From assembly GCA_026991885.1 (NCBI GenBank), contig JALXAQ010000193.1:1-44435 (forward strand): a stretch of 44,435 nucleotides of DNA. Reading direction: 5' to 3'. Source of the stretch: Thiotrichaceae bacterium (lineage in GTDB: Bacteria; Pseudomonadota; Gammaproteobacteria; Beggiatoales; Beggiatoaceae). Both the position numbers and the translations under genes were made by a program. Positions 16,200 to 26,166 of this stretch are shown piece after piece (the first letter of the stretch is position 1; each line of letters starts with the position of its first letter). The notes under the pieces are model-generated. The model searched no databases. It saw only the letters and a program-made list of their open reading frames with translations, and was not told where the DNA came from.

Positions 16200-16889
16200 C
16201 TAGCACTTATATCGTGTTGGATCAGCCACGCCTAATGCGCGAAAGCCGTCGCCGCGTAAACGGCATGCATCACAAACACCGCAAGCATAAGCTTCTGGTG
16301 TCGGTTGGTAACACGAAATTGTCAAGCTATAGTCCACACCTAAACGTATTCCTTCTTGAATAATTTGTGCCTTAGTCAAGTGAATGAGAGGTGTATGCAC
16401 TTTGAAGGGGTGGCCTTCTACCCCCGCTTTGGTGGCAAGATTTGCCATTTTTTCAAAAGCGGCAATAAATTCTGGACGACAATCAGGATAGCCCGAATAA
16501 TCGACAGCATTAACACCAATAAATAAATGATAAGCTGATAGCACTTCCGCCCAAGCAAGTGCTAAGGTTAAAAACACGCTATTACGGGCGGGCACATAGG
16601 TGACTGGAATTTGCTGTTTAGAAAGTCCTGAGACGGGTACCTGAATTTGGCTATCTGTTAGCGCTGAGCCGCCAATGTTGTCTAAATTTAGGTGAATAAA
16701 TTTATGTTCTATAACACCTAAACTTTCCGCAATTTGACGAGCCGCTTGTAATTCAACGCGGTGACGTTGCCCATAATCAAAACTCAGTGCATAGCAGGCA
16801 TAGCCTTGTGATTTGGCAAGTGCTAAAGTGGTGGCAGAGTCTAGTCCGCCGGAGACTAGGATGACAGATTTTTGAGTAGGTGTAGACAT
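16200..16889 (-). CDS. queC: 7-cyano-7-deazaguanine synthase QueC
   Basis: A 229-residue QueC, which converts 7-carboxy-7-deazaguanine to preQ0 with ATP and ammonia in queuosine biosynthesis. The PP-loop ATPase motif [11 protein letters not shown] is at residues 12-22, followed by [15 protein letters not shown]. The conserved [19 protein letters not shown] and [14 protein letters not shown] are present. Near the C-terminus the zinc site reads SCYQP...[14 protein letters not shown] (four cysteines). The open frame reaches 16943, but the extension is unlike QueC, so I take the ATG at 16889. Length matches E. coli QueC (231). It lies downstream of tamA on the same strand. Confidence 0.95.
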   Translation of the reverse strand: MSTPTQKSVILVSGGLDSATTLALAKSQGYACYALSFDYGQRHRVELQAARQIAESLGVIEHKFIHLNLDNIGGSALTDSQIQVPVSGLSKQQIPVTYVPARNSVFLTLALAWAEVLSAYHLFIGVNAVDYSGYPDCRPEFIAAFEKMANLATKAGVEGHPFKVHTPLIHLTKAQIIQEGIRLGVDYSLTISCYQPTPEAYACGVCDACRLRGDGFRALGVADPTRYKC

Positions 16890-16951
16890 AATAATAATAA
16901 ATAACGCTAAAATAAATAAAGTGGTTTGTTGTGAAAATGGCACAAGACCAT

Positions 16952-18787
16952 TTACAAATCAGGCCCAATTCTAATATGCAAACGCACAGGGTAGGAATCT
17001 TCACTCAAAGCGGTTGCCACATCAAGACGAATTAAGCCGACTGGCGAGTGCCAATGTACACCTACCCCCGCCCCTTGTTTAAGAGATTCAGAAAAACCAT
17101 TCATGGCATTACCTACGTCAAAAAACACCGCTAAACTCCATTTTTCCAAAATTTTATGCTCATATTCTAGACTACCTACCAATAAATGTTTGCCGCCGAT
17201 TACTATATTATTACAGACTTCTTCTGTTCCCACGACTTCACCGTCTTCATTTTTTGTCTCCACATTTTTACAGACTTCTTCTGTTGGTCCCAGTACTTCA
17301 TAATCATAACCCCGTACACTGCGATCACCACCCGCAAAAAACCGTATTGAGGGCGGCAAGTCATGAAAATCACCATCCACTAAAGAAACATCGCTATAGC
17401 CCGCCTCGCCCCGTGCAATCAGCCGTCCGTTTTTTAAGACGGGATGAATAAATATGGCATTCAAGTGGGTTTGCAAAAAAGAGGTATTTGAGCCCACACC
17501 ACTCAAGGCACCTCGCATCTCCAATTGTATTTTGTGCCCCTGCCGGGTATAAATAGGATCATCCCTTTTCAGGTAAGACCAACTGATATAAGGCATTAAT
17601 AATCGAGAATGTCCCGTGTCGTTGCCGTTGCCGATGTCATATTTTTCATCACGGTATTCTATACCAATAATTTCGCTGAGCCTGGTGCCAAACCAAGTCG
17701 CCTTATGATTTTTACTGATACCCAGCAACAAAGTTTGACTCTTACTGGGGGCATCGGTCGTCTCATCTTTGTAACCCGCTGTGATGGCTAGAAAATCGTC
17801 AATTTCTTGACCCATTGGAATATAATAACGCGCCGTCGCACTTTTACGTCTTTCTGCCCACTCTGCTTTAGTAGAAAAGCGATGTCCATAACGATTAATA
17901 TATCGCCGTTCCCATCCAAGGCTACCGCGTACCCCCGTATCTGTGCCAAAACCTATGCTCGCTGTGTATTTATTGGGTTTACGGGGTACTAGGCTGACTT
18001 CTACTGGCAGACGTAAATCTTCAGTCGGTGAGGAACGCGCCATTTCGACATCTACCCGCTCAAAATACTGGCTGTTAGTTAAGGCCTTTTTAAAGGCTAA
18101 CAAGGCATTGGTGGTGTAATAATCACCCGGCTTGAAGCTTGAAAATCGTTGCAAAAATGATTTGTCAAACAGGTCTTGTTTAAAGATTATGTCACCAAAG
18201 CGATAGCGTCGCTTACTGTCAAAAGATAATAGTACGCTGGCAGTGTAGGCTTGTTCATCAATACGGATTTGATTTTGAGTCAACTCGGCATCAAAATAAC
18301 CGCGATCTTCGGCAAGGTTGCGTAAAATGCTCTTCGCTTTTTCATAATTAGGGTGGTTGAGTTTGTCACCGTCTTTCACCGGCAAATCAGCCCATTGTTT
18401 TTGAAAAACCTTATCCTGTTTAGCGTCTCCACTGAGATTTTTTTTAACCTTTATTTTGAGAGGTTTTCCTAAATCAATCTTATACTGTGCTTTCCACACC
18501 TTTTGCTTGGGGCGTTTTAATTTGGAGGTGATTTTGACATTGTAATAACCGAAGGGTTTTAAGGCTTGCTTGATTTGGTCGGGTGCTTGTTTATGTAAAC
18601 GCTTAATACGACTGCGTGATAGACGTGGATCATTTTTTTTCTGCTCAATGCTCAGAACAGCGAGCACATTGTCAAGTAATTCGCCTTTTACGCCGTCAAT
18701 CTGAACATCGACGGTATAGTCACTGGCATACAGGTTATGGCAGAGTAGTAACAAGAGTACTAAACTGATTCGCCGAATAGAGAACAT
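16952..18787 (-). CDS. tamA: outer-membrane translocation/assembly factor TamA
   Basis: A 611-residue Omp85/BamA-superfamily protein of the TamA type, which helps insert certain outer-membrane proteins. It has a signal peptide ([21 protein letters not shown]) and three POTRA-type domains (about 25-250; [28 protein letters not shown]). The 16-stranded barrel follows, with [19 protein letters not shown], containing the superfamily's VRGY loop. The C-terminus ends [11 protein letters not shown]-like in an aromatic-poor final strand. I use the ATG at 18787 because a GGAG site lies just upstream inside the longer open frame (to 18820). The partner gene tamB, usually directly downstream, is absent; queC follows instead. 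Confidence 0.9.
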   Translation of the reverse strand: MFSIRRISLVLLLLLCHNLYASDYTVDVQIDGVKGELLDNVLAVLSIEQKKNDPRLSRSRIKRLHKQAPDQIKQALKPFGYYNVKITSKLKRPKQKVWKAQYKIDLGKPLKIKVKKNLSGDAKQDKVFQKQWADLPVKDGDKLNHPNYEKAKSILRNLAEDRGYFDAELTQNQIRIDEQAYTASVLLSFDSKRRYRFGDIIFKQDLFDKSFLQRFSSFKPGDYYTTNALLAFKKALTNSQYFERVDVEMARSSPTEDLRLPVEVSLVPRKPNKYTASIGFGTDTGVRGSLGWERRYINRYGHRFSTKAEWAERRKSATARYYIPMGQEIDDFLAITAGYKDETTDAPSKSQTLLLGISKNHKATWFGTRLSEIIGIEYRDEKYDIGNGNDTGHSRLLMPYISWSYLKRDDPIYTRQGHKIQLEMRGALSGVGSNTSFLQTHLNAIFIHPVLKNGRLIARGEAGYSDVSLVDGDFHDLPPSIRFFAGGDRSVRGYDYEVLGPTEEVCKNVETKNEDGEVVGTEEVCNNIVIGGKHLLVGSLEYEHKILEKWSLAVFFDVGNAMNGFSESLKQGAGVGVHWHSPVGLIRLDVATALSEDSYPVRLHIRIGPDL

Positions 18788-18812
18788 TTTTTTTATCTCC
18801 ATTTGTTTAAAT

Positions 18813-18856
18813 AACGACAACCCTCGTGCAAGGTAGGCCTCATGATGGTTGTCGTT
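18813..18856. terminator. hairpin between gltX and tamA
   Basis: AACGACAACC (18813-18822) pairs perfectly with GGTTGTCGTT (18847-18856), with a 24-nt loop. In the plus direction it is followed by a run of T. In the minus direction, that of both flanking genes, only weak TTATTT follows, so it may attenuate rather than end gltX transcription. Confidence 0.5.
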
Positions 18857-18861
18857 TTTTT

Positions 18862-20253
18862 TTAAAGTTGCAAAGCCCGTTTAATACGTTCTACAGTACG
18901 TTTTTGCCCTATCAAATAAACGGTCACATCAATCGGTGGAGACACACCAGCACCAGTCACGGCAACTCGCAAGGGTTGGGCAATTTTTCCTAATTTGAGT
19001 TCATATTGTTCAGCCACCGCATGGACGATAGCATGAATCGTTTCGGTATTCCACTCTGTCAAGCGCGACAGTCGATCACATAAATCTGTCAGGGGCGCAT
19101 GAATGGCAGGCTTGAGGTGTTTTCGCACCGCTTTTTCGTCAAATTCAACGGTATCAGTATAAAAAAAGCGGCTATTTTGTGCCATTTCTTTTAGGGTTTT
19201 GGCTCGATCGGCTTGTGCCTTGACGATTTCAGTTAAAGGGGGACCCTGCGTCGTATCTATGCCATTGCTATCACACTGAAATTGCAAATGGGTTGCCAAT
19301 TCGTCAGGGTTGCTGGTTTTAATGTAATGTTGGTTTAGCCACAATAATTTTTCGTTATTAAATGCGGCAGGAGAGCTATGTATGGCATTGATGTCAAATA
19401 AGTCTATCATTTCTTGTCGCGAAAAAATTTCCTGATCTCCGTGTGACCAGCCTAAGCGCACTAAATAATTGAGCAAGGCTTGTGGCAAATAGCCTTCTTC
19501 TTTGTAATTCAGCACATTAACGGCACCATGTCGTTTAGATAGGCGTTGCCCATCATGGCCTAAAATCATCGACAGATGGGCGTATTGGGGCACTGTCGCG
19601 CCTAAGGCTTCTAAGATGTTGATTTGACGTGGTGTATTATTCAAGTGGTCATCCCCACGAATGATATGGGTCATTTGCATATCCCAGTCATCAACCACTA
19701 CGGTTAAATTATAGGTGGGTGTGCCATCGGAGCGGGCAATAATCAGGTCATCAAGTTCACTATTATTAAATATGACGGTGCCTTTGATTAAATCTTTGAC
19801 GACGATTTGCCCAACTTTGGGATTTTTAAAGCGAATTACTGGTTTAATATCGCTGGGCGGTGAGCCGGAGAGATGGCGACAATGCCCGTCATAACGGGGT
19901 TTTTGTTTATGCGCCATTTGCTCAGCGCGTAGATTTTCCAAGCGCTCTTTGGTGCAATAACAATAGTAGGCTTTACCCTCAGCCAATAGTTGTTCAATGA
20001 CTTGACGATAACGGTCAAAGCGTTGAGTTTGATAAAATGGCCCTTCATCGTGCTGCAAGCCGAGCCATGCCATGCCTTCGATAATGGCGTTGACAGCAGC
20101 CTCTGTAGAGCGTTCACGATCAGTATCTTCAATGCGTAAGATAAATTGCCCCCCGTGTTTGCGGGCATATAACCATGAAAATAGGGCGGTGCGAACGCCT
20201 CCGACATGTAAATACCCTGTCGGGCTAGGTGCAAAACGAGTGCGAATTGTCAT
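18862..20253 (-). CDS. gltX: glutamyl-tRNA synthetase
   Basis: A 463-residue class I aminoacyl-tRNA synthetase charging tRNA-Glu. The HIGH-type motif is in [14 protein letters not shown] at the N-terminus and the KMSKS-type motif is in [11 protein letters not shown]. Glu-specific elements are [11 protein letters not shown] and the [12 protein letters not shown]...YDGHCRHL zinc-type region. The C-terminal anticodon-binding part ends [18 protein letters not shown] at 20259 gives two more residues, but the ATG at 20253 is more natural. The leader carries three TAACTGA-type heptads at 20267-20287. It lies upstream of tamA, separated by 74 bp containing a hairpin. Confidence 0.96.
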   Translation of the reverse strand: MTIRTRFAPSPTGYLHVGGVRTALFSWLYARKHGGQFILRIEDTDRERSTEAAVNAIIEGMAWLGLQHDEGPFYQTQRFDRYRQVIEQLLAEGKAYYCYCTKERLENLRAEQMAHKQKPRYDGHCRHLSGSPPSDIKPVIRFKNPKVGQIVVKDLIKGTVIFNNSELDDLIIARSDGTPTYNLTVVVDDWDMQMTHIIRGDDHLNNTPRQINILEALGATVPQYAHLSMILGHDGQRLSKRHGAVNVLNYKEEGYLPQALLNYLVRLGWSHGDQEIFSRQEMIDLFDINAIHSSPAAFNNEKLLWLNQHYIKTSNPDELATHLQFQCDSNGIDTTQGPPLTEIVKAQADRAKTLKEMAQNSRFFYTDTVEFDEKAVRKHLKPAIHAPLTDLCDRLSRLTEWNTETIHAIVHAVAEQYELKLGKIAQPLRVAVTGAGVSPPIDVTVYLIGQKRTVERIKRALQL

Positions 20254-20266
20254 ATTCAATTTTATG

Positions 20267-20287
20267 TTATCAGTTATCAGTTATCAG
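20267..20287 (-). repeat. TAACTGA-type heptad repeat upstream of gltX
   Basis: Three exact TTATCAG units on the plus strand, that is CTGATAA/TAACTGA on the coding strand, 13-33 bp before the gltX start codon. Same orientation relative to the gene as at yjbQ, tssE and ispF. Confidence 0.88.
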
Positions 20288-20338
20288 TTTATTTTAGAAA
20301 TTTCTAATAACAATTATAGCAATGCAACGAAAAAAAAT

Positions 20339-20367
20339 TTGACTTGAGTCTGATGATGTTTTAAAAT
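20339..20367 (+). promoter_or_regulatory. sigma-70-type promoter of tRNA-Val
   Basis: TTGACT (20339-20344) and TAAAAT (20362-20367) are separated by 17 bp. Transcription would start about 20374, some 9 nt before the tRNA. Confidence 0.75.
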
Positions 20368-20382
20368 GCGTTCACGATTTAA

Positions 20383-20457
20383 GGGCGATTAGCTCAGGGG
20401 TAGAGCACTGCTTTCACACGGCAGGGGTCGCTGGTTCAAATCCAGCATCGCCCACCA
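20383..20457 (+). tRNA. tRNA-Val (anticodon CAC)
   Basis: A complete cloverleaf: acceptor GGGCGAT pairs with ATCGCCC, the D-arm is TAGCTCAGGGGTAGAGCA, the anticodon stem CTGCT/GGCAG encloses loop TTCACAC, and the T-arm is GCTGG TTCAAAT CCAGC. Aligned with E. coli tRNA-Val, the anticodon is CAC, which reads GUG. The 3' CCA is encoded (20455-20457). A strong terminator follows at once, so it is a single-tRNA unit. Confidence 0.93.
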
Positions 20458-20460
20458 AAA

Positions 20461-20499
20461 AAAAGGGGGAGTAACACGAACGTGTTACTCCCCTTTTTT
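20461..20499 (+). terminator. rho-independent terminator of tRNA-Val
   Basis: GGGGAGTAACACG (20466-20478) pairs perfectly with CGTGTTACTCCCC (20481-20493), followed by six T. The A-run before it makes it partly bidirectional. Confidence 0.92.
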
Positions 20500-20530
20500 G
20501 ATTTTAATCTACCTCAACATTTCCTCAATC

Positions 20531-22333
20531 ATGTTGAATAATGAACAAATCATTCCAAAGAGTGCTGAACGTTTAGAAGCCCTTTGGACAGAACTAAAAA
20601 AACGCAAGCTTGATGGTTTTCTCATCCCGCGTGCTGATGAGTATCAAGGTGAATATGTCGCCCCCTATGCACAACGACTCGCCTGGCTCACTGGATTTAC
20701 CGGTTCAGCGGGTTTAGCGATTGTCCATCTTGATGGTGCCGCGATTTTTGTGGATGGACGCTATATATTGGCGGTGCGAGATCAAGTTGATCAAAGTCTG
20801 TTTAAGCCCTATAATTTAAAAGATTGTCCTCCTGATAAATGGCTCTGCCAACAGTCTCCTGCCCGCTTAGGTTATGATCCGTGGTTACATACGCCAGATG
20901 ATTTAGCATCCTTACAAGGTGCTTGTGAGCTTATTCCTTGCGAAACTAATCCTATAGATATGATATGGCACGATCAACCGGAACCAGCGTTTGCACCCAT
21001 CGTGCCCCATCCTCTCTGCTATGCGGGTGAAACGAGCCAAGCTAAGCGCGAGCAAATCGGTCAAGCATTATGTAAAGATCGTATTGATGCTGCGGTTTTG
21101 ACGGCACCGGATTCCATTGCTTGGTTGTTAAATATTCGTGGTGGCGATGTGCCATACGCGCCTTTGCCACATTGCAAGGCAATTATCTATGCTGATGGAC
21201 AAGTCGATTTGTTTTTGGTTGCTCAAGGGAGTGAATTGCTGGAACATTTGGGAAATAGCGTGACGCTCCATGCACCTGAACAGTTGGGGGCGGTGTTTGA
21301 CAAGTTAGCTGAAAAGTCGGTGTTGGTTGATCCTAAACAGTCTGCCAGTTGGATTTTTAGGCGATTGGAGGCGGCTGGTGCTAAACGAGTGAAAGGTTGT
21401 GATCCTTGTGCTTTACCTAAAGCTTGCAAAAATCAGGTTGAAATAGCGGGTGCTCGTACAGCGCATCGCAGAGATGGCATCGCACTCACTCGTTTTTTAC
21501 ATTGGTTGGATAAAGAAGAAAGTCAGGGGGTTGATGAAATACAAGCTGCTGAACGTTTAGCACAATTTCGCGCGGAAACGGGAGAACTTTGTGATCTCAG
21601 TTTTGAGACGATTTCTGCGGTGGGGGCTCATGGTGCAATTGTTCATTATCAAGCCACGCCGCAAACGAATAAAGTTTTAGAAGCGGGCAATTTGTATCTT
21701 TGTGATTCTGGGGGACAATATTTAGAGGGTACGACGGATGTGACTCGAACGGTTGCGATTGGCACTCCAAGCTGGGAACAGAAAGAGCGATTTACTTTGG
21801 TATTGAAAGGTCATATCCGTTTAGCGACTTGTCGCTTTCCTGAAGGGACGACTGGCTCACAACTTGATGTGCTGGCTCGGTACGCGCTTTGGCAAGCCGG
21901 TTTAGATTTTGATCATGGTACGGGGCATGGCGTGGGTAGTTATCTTTCTGTGCATGAAGGTCCACAGCGCATTTCAAAAATTTCAAATAATGTGGCACTG
22001 AAACCGGGTATGATCATTTCCAATGAGCCGGGTTATTATAAGGAGGGAGCTTATGGGATTCGGATTGAAAATTTAGTGCTTGTGACTGAACTTGAGATGA
22101 TTGAGATGGGTGATCATCCGATGATGGGCTTTGAAATTTTAACGCTTGCGCCTATTGATCTGAATTTGGTGGTGCCGAGTTTGTTAAGTGAGGATGAGAT
22201 TGCTTGGTTAAATAGTTATCATAAAAGGGTTTTTGAGGAAATTGGGCCGGCATTGGATGAGGAGGCGCGTTGTTGGTTGGCTGATGTGACTCGGTCCAAA
22301 GCTAAAGCTTTGGACTCCAAAATATCCATTTAA
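20531..22333 (+). CDS. Xaa-Pro aminopeptidase, M24B family (APP1-like, three-domain)
   Basis: A 600-residue aminopeptidase P that removes N-terminal residues preceding proline. It has two creatinase-type N-terminal domains (KLDGFLIPRADEYQGEYVAP, LTGFTGSAGLAIV) and a C-terminal pita-bread domain. The dinuclear metal ligands are visible: LYLCDSGGQYLEGTTDVTRT (two Asp), GTGHGVGSYLSVHEGP (His), SNEPGYYKEGAYGIRIEN (two Glu). The size and layout are those of the cytosolic APP1 type rather than the ~440-residue E. coli PepP. The open frame starts at 20498, inside the tRNA terminator, so the ATG at 20531 is preferred. The last ~13 codons (RSKAKALDSKISI) lie in a dispersed GTCCAAAGC palindrome, so the original C-terminus was altered. 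Confidence 0.92.
   Translation: MLNNEQIIPKSAERLEALWTELKKRKLDGFLIPRADEYQGEYVAPYAQRLAWLTGFTGSAGLAIVHLDGAAIFVDGRYILAVRDQVDQSLFKPYNLKDCPPDKWLCQQSPARLGYDPWLHTPDDLASLQGACELIPCETNPIDMIWHDQPEPAFAPIVPHPLCYAGETSQAKREQIGQALCKDRIDAAVLTAPDSIAWLLNIRGGDVPYAPLPHCKAIIYADGQVDLFLVAQGSELLEHLGNSVTLHAPEQLGAVFDKLAEKSVLVDPKQSASWIFRRLEAAGAKRVKGCDPCALPKACKNQVEIAGARTAHRRDGIALTRFLHWLDKEESQGVDEIQAAERLAQFRAETGELCDLSFETISAVGAHGAIVHYQATPQTNKVLEAGNLYLCDSGGQYLEGTTDVTRTVAIGTPSWEQKERFTLVLKGHIRLATCRFPEGTTGSQLDVLARYALWQAGLDFDHGTGHGVGSYLSVHEGPQRISKISNNVALKPGMIISNEPGYYKEGAYGIRIENLVLVTELEMIEMGDHPMMGFEILTLAPIDLNLVVPSLLSEDEIAWLNSYHKRVFEEIGPALDEEARCWLADVTRSKAKALDSKISI
22293..22318. repeat. GTCCAAA palindrome inside the end of the aminopeptidase gene
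   Basis: GGTCCAAAGCT/AGCTTTGGACTCC-type hairpin overlapping the last codons of the aminopeptidase gene. Nearly identical to 40288-40316. Confidence 0.8.
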
Positions 22334-22338
22334 AAAAT

Positions 22339-22458
22339 TGAATCACGGATTTTGCGGATGACGCGGATTTAAAGTCAAAGGTTCAGATTAATGAATGAGT
22401 GTTTTCATGTTTTTAATCCGCGCAATCCGTGTCATCCGTAAAATCCGTGATTCAATGT
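22339..22458. repeat. ATCCGTGATTCAA-type palindromic element
   Basis: The left arm starts TTGAATCACGGATTTTGCGG. The right arm ends CCGTAAAATCCGTGATTCAA. The spacer is about 35 bp. It belongs to the family that surrounds the AAA/PD-(D/E)XK genes at 40451-44435, but no such gene is here. It lies between two convergent genes and may serve as their shared terminator. Confidence 0.85.
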
Positions 22459-22469
22459 TTTAAATGCCT

Positions 22470-22796
22470 TTAATGCCCCCCACCCAAATTCAATCCCACT
22501 ACGCCAACAATAATCAAACCAACAGATACGATTTTTACCATAGTCGCCGGCTCTTTAAACCACATTATCCCAATAATGGCTATTAACGCTGTTCCCAATC
22601 CTGACCAAACGGCATAAGCCACACTGACATCTATTGTTTTCAGTACCATCGCTAATAAACTGAGACCAACAGCATAAAAACTCAGCATGGCTATGATGGG
22701 TCCCACTTTGGTAAAGCCATCTGACAATTTCATACAAATTGTGCCAGACACTTCCAAAACGATAGCTACAATCAGTAAAACCCAATTTAAAGTCAT
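22470..22796 (-). CDS. small multidrug resistance (SMR) efflux protein, EmrE/Qac-like
   Basis: A 108-residue four-helix membrane protein. The essential membrane-embedded Glu is at position 15 (VAIVLEVSGTICMKLSDGF), and helix 3 carries AYAVWSGLGTALIAIIGI, the EmrE/Qac-type rather than the guanidinium-exporter pattern. Such proteins export cationic drugs against protons as antiparallel dimers. The start lies 3 bp after the gyrA stop codon, with the GGAG ribosome site inside the last gyrA codons. It is therefore probably co-transcribed and coupled with gyrA, which is unusual. Substrate unknown. Confidence 0.9.
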   Translation of the reverse strand: MTLNWVLLIVAIVLEVSGTICMKLSDGFTKVGPIIAMLSFYAVGLSLLAMVLKTIDVSVAYAVWSGLGTALIAIIGIMWFKEPATMVKIVSVGLIIVGVVGLNLGGGH

Positions 22797-22799
22797 TTT

Positions 22800-25700
22800 T
22801 TATTCGGCTCCATCATCTTCTGTTCCTAAGTCCAAAATGCTATCTAAGCCAACCAATTGTTCATCTTTCCCCAAACGAATCAAGTTAACGCCTTGAGTAT
22901 TGCGGCTGACAACTGAAATCCCTTTCACTGGGGTGCGTACCAATGTTCCACGATTACTGATCAAAACAATGTCATCCTCATCTTCAACTTGCACTGCCCC
23001 AACCACTTCGCCATTACGTTCATTGGTTTTTATGGCAATCACGCCTTTGCAGCCTCGACTTTTGACCGGATAACCTTCAATGGGGGTGCGTTTACCAAAG
23101 CCATTGACGGTGGCAGTGAGCACTGTTCCGCCCGTGTGAGTGATAATCATAGAAATCACTTTATCTTCAGCGGCTAATTTGATGCCGCGCACGCCGCGAG
23201 CAGTACGCCCCATCGCACGCACTTGTTTTTCACTAAAATGTGTCCCTTTGCCCCCTTTACTAAACAACATCACATTTTGTTCTCCATCAGTGATATCGAC
23301 ACCAATTAATTGATCATTTTCATCTAAATTAATGGCAATAATGCCGTTAGAACGGGGACGGGAAAAATCGATCAGTGGCGTTTTTTTCACGGTGCCCTTG
23401 GCGGTTGCCATGAAAACGAATTGATTTTTAGTAAATTCACGTACTGGTAATATCGTATTAATCCGCTCCTTTTCTTGTAGCGGCAATAAGTTGATAATCG
23501 GTTTCCCCCGTGCAGCACGGCTAGCGGAGGGTAATTGGTGTACTTTCAACCAGTAAACTTGACCCAAACTGCTAAAGCATAAAATCGTGTCGTGCGTGTT
23601 GGCAATAAAGAGTTTGTCGATAAAATCTTCCTCTTTCATTTGCGTCGCAGATTTGCCCTTGCCGCCGCGCTTTTGGGCGGAATAACTGGTCACGGGTTGT
23701 GTTTTAACATAACCCGCATGGGACAAGGTGACGACCATATCTTCTTCAGTGATTAAGTCTTCTATGCTGAGATTGATGCCCTCTGCGATGATTTCAGTCC
23801 GCCGCTCATCGCCATATTCATCACGCACCGCCAACAATTCTGCACGTATCACTTGCATCAAGCGTTCTGTACTATTCAGAATTTCTAAGAATTCATTAAT
23901 GCGGACTAATAAGTTTTGGAATTCTTCCAGGATTTTATCTTGCTCTAAGCCTGTCAAACGGTGCAAACGCAATTCTAAAATGGCTTGTAGTTGTGCCGCT
24001 GACAAGCGATAGTTTTTTTCATCCGTTAATCCAAAGTCAGGGGAAAGTCCGTCTGGGCGAGAGACTTCGGCGTTCTCCAACATGTTTGTTACTATGCCCG
24101 CTTTCCAGTCTTGGGCTGATAAATTCTGTCGCGCCTCTTGGGGATTTTTAGCTGCCTTAATAAGGACAATCATTGCATCAATATTGCTTAAAGCGACAGC
24201 CAAGCCTTCTAAAATATGTGCCCTTTCTCTCGCCTTACGCAATTCAAAGACGGTGCGCCGCGTCACGACTTCGCGCCGATGGCGAATAAAGAATTGAATC
24301 AATTCTTTAAGCGAAAGTAAGCGGGGTTGCTTGTCTACCAGCGCGACCATATTAATGCCAAACACGCTTTGCATTTGCGTATGTTGAAAGAGGTTATTCA
24401 ACACGACTTCAGCGATTTCTCCGCGCCGCAATTCAATCACCATGCGAATGCCGTCCTTATCGGATTCGTCACGTAATGCGCTAATACCCTCTATTTTTTT
24501 GTCTTTAACCAATTCCGCCATTTTTTCAATTAAACGGGCTTTGTTAACTTGATAGGGTAATTCTGTGACGATAATTTTTTGTTTTCCATTCTCCTCTTCT
24601 TCAATTTCGGTGCGAGCACGCATGTAAACTCGCCCACGCCCAGTGCGATAAGCTTCTAAAATGCCGCTGGTTCCGTTAATAATACCGGCTGTCGGAAAAT
24701 CCGGTGCTGGCAAATATTTGATCAATTCTTCAAGTGTTAAATTGGGGTCATCAATCAAGGCAATACAGGTATTAATGACTTCTCGAAGATTATGAGGCGG
24801 AATATTGGTTGCCATGCCGACGGCAATGCCACTGGCACCATTAACCAGTAAGTTGGGGATGCGCGTCGGAAAAACGGTGGGTTCTAATTCAGATTCATCA
24901 TAGTTGGGGACAAAGTCGATTGTTTCTTTGTCAATATCGCTTAGCAATTCATGGGTTATTTTTGCCATGCGAATTTCTGTGTAACGCATGGCTGCGGGTG
25001 AATCGTTGTCTATTGAATTATGGACAAACACGCCGCCAGCAAGCAAAAAGTTGTGGTGCTGATCCACGGTAATGTCATAAGTATCGGCTGTTTCCGTCAA
25101 GCAACGTTTGGCGATGATGCGATGGTTGTAATTGTGTCCTGTTTTTAGTAAGGTTTTAAAACGCTTGGCTTCATAGAATTCTGGAGTGATTTCATGAGCG
25201 TGAAATTCATCTGCTAGATGATGGACAAAATCATACTCGCCCGTAGTTGGTTGGAATACCCTTAGATACTCATTCAAACCTTTTTTTACCGGGGCGCTAT
25301 CAAAATAGCCGGGCATCAAGCTGTCTTCAGGCGTTAAATCTTGTGCCTCTTTGTAAGTGCCATCCCGCAACATAAAGCGATGATCAAGTGTGCAACGCAC
25401 TTTTTCGCCATTATCTAGCGTTAATTCAATCAGCTCGGCATTTTGACGGGTCATACGCGCATGTCTGCCTTCCCCAATCACCACCTTTCCGTCCTTGTTG
25501 ACAGAATAAACATAAAACACCTCATCTGGCGGCAATTGGGCAAGTTCGGCAAAACTTTTTTCAGTGCCGTCAACCAATTTTATTTTGGTATCACCAGTAA
25601 AACAACCAAAATTTCCCTGTCCATCAACCAACATATAACGCAAAGAAAAGGGCTGCGCCATGCGTACAATGGTGTCATAAACTGCACTATCACCATGCGG

Positions 25701-25934
25701 ATGGAAACGTCCCAAAACGTCTCCAACAATGCGAGCAGATTTTTTATAAGGTTTATTCGAGGCATTACCGAGTTCGTGCATGGCATATAATGAACGTCGA
25801 TGTACCGGTTTTAGACCATCGCGGACATCCGGCAAGGCTCTACCCACAATCACGCTCATGGCGTAATCGAGGTAGGATTGTTTCATTTCGTCTTCAATAT
25901 TAACGGGTAGGATTTCTTTTGCGAATTTAAGCAT
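22800..25934 (-). CDS. gyrA: DNA gyrase subunit A containing a mini-intein
   Basis: A 1044-residue precursor. Without the 196-residue intein (residues 111-306) it is an 848-residue GyrA. The cleavage-reunion core has [11 protein letters not shown], the quinolone-resistance region GDSAVYD with wild-type Ser83 and Asp87, and the catalytic [10 protein letters not shown]. The Tyr is at precursor 318, which is 122 after splicing, exactly the E. coli number. The C-terminal wrapping domain begins with a GyrA-box-like QKRGGKG and has repeated blades such as [12 protein letters not shown] and [12 protein letters not shown]. With GyrB it introduces negative supercoils. The acidic tail [10 protein letters not shown] closes the protein. 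Enzyme function depends on intein splicing. An SMR pump gene follows directly. Confidence 0.97.
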   Translation of the reverse strand: MLKFAKEILPVNIEDEMKQSYLDYAMSVIVGRALPDVRDGLKPVHRRSLYAMHELGNASNKPYKKSARIVGDVLGRFHPHGDSAVYDTIVRMAQPFSLRYMLVDGQGNFGCFTGDTKIKLVDGTEKSFAELAQLPPDEVFYVYSVNKDGKVVIGEGRHARMTRQNAELIELTLDNGEKVRCTLDHRFMLRDGTYKEAQDLTPEDSLMPGYFDSAPVKKGLNEYLRVFQPTTGEYDFVHHLADEFHAHEITPEFYEAKRFKTLLKTGHNYNHRIIAKRCLTETADTYDITVDQHHNFLLAGGVFVHNSIDNDSPAAMRYTEIRMAKITHELLSDIDKETIDFVPNYDESELEPTVFPTRIPNLLVNGASGIAVGMATNIPPHNLREVINTCIALIDDPNLTLEELIKYLPAPDFPTAGIINGTSGILEAYRTGRGRVYMRARTEIEEEENGKQKIIVTELPYQVNKARLIEKMAELVKDKKIEGISALRDESDKDGIRMVIELRRGEIAEVVLNNLFQHTQMQSVFGINMVALVDKQPRLLSLKELIQFFIRHRREVVTRRTVFELRKARERAHILEGLAVALSNIDAMIVLIKAAKNPQEARQNLSAQDWKAGIVTNMLENAEVSRPDGLSPDFGLTDEKNYRLSAAQLQAILELRLHRLTGLEQDKILEEFQNLLVRINEFLEILNSTERLMQVIRAELLAVRDEYGDERRTEIIAEGINLSIEDLITEEDMVVTLSHAGYVKTQPVTSYSAQKRGGKGKSATQMKEEDFIDKLFIANTHDTILCFSSLGQVYWLKVHQLPSASRAARGKPIINLLPLQEKERINTILPVREFTKNQFVFMATAKGTVKKTPLIDFSRPRSNGIIAINLDENDQLIGVDITDGEQNVMLFSKGGKGTHFSEKQVRAMGRTARGVRGIKLAAEDKVISMIITHTGGTVLTATVNGFGKRTPIEGYPVKSRGCKGVIAIKTNERNGEVVGAVQVEDEDDIVLISNRGTLVRTPVKGISVVSRNTQGVNLIRLGKDEQLVGLDSILDLGTEDDGAE
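25017..25604 (-). other. GyrA mini-intein (196 residues)
   Basis: Inserted between Gly110 and the Ser that starts [12 protein letters not shown], 12 residues before the catalytic Tyr. Splicing residues are complete: Cys1 in [10 protein letters not shown] (block A), [12 protein letters not shown] with Thr and His (block B), [17 protein letters not shown] (block F), and GVFVHN plus extein Ser (block G). There is no LAGLIDADG motif. The middle ([19 protein letters not shown] to GHNYNHRI) resembles the edges of an HNH endonuclease insertion whose core has been deleted. Splicing would restore NFGSIDND. The element keeps the gyrA frame throughout. Confidence 0.93.
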
Positions 25935-26113
25935 TTAAGTATTATAGTTCCAATTCTAAAAAGTGGAGTAATTATATCATAAAAAGGCACTTTTTACTTT
26001 GATAAATTTGCACTGGGGGGGGCTACTTGCTTGTTTAGCTTCGCTGACTTCGTATCGGGAAATCCGCTCCGCTCCATTCCCGAAACAACAAATTATAGAA
26101 ATCCTATTTCTTT

Positions 26114-26166
26114 TCCTCGTTCCCACGCTCTGCGTGGGAATGCCTGCCTCGACGCTCTGCGTCGAT
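26114..26166. repeat. GTTCCCACGCTCTGCGTGGGAA-type repeat, single arm
   Basis: One arm of the element that occurs as an inverted pair at 37934-38119: a GTTCCCACGC/GCGTGGGAA hairpin followed by TCGACGC/GCGTCGA. It ends exactly at the patatin gene's stop codon. The rest of the gap 25935-26113 shows no gene. Confidence 0.88.
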
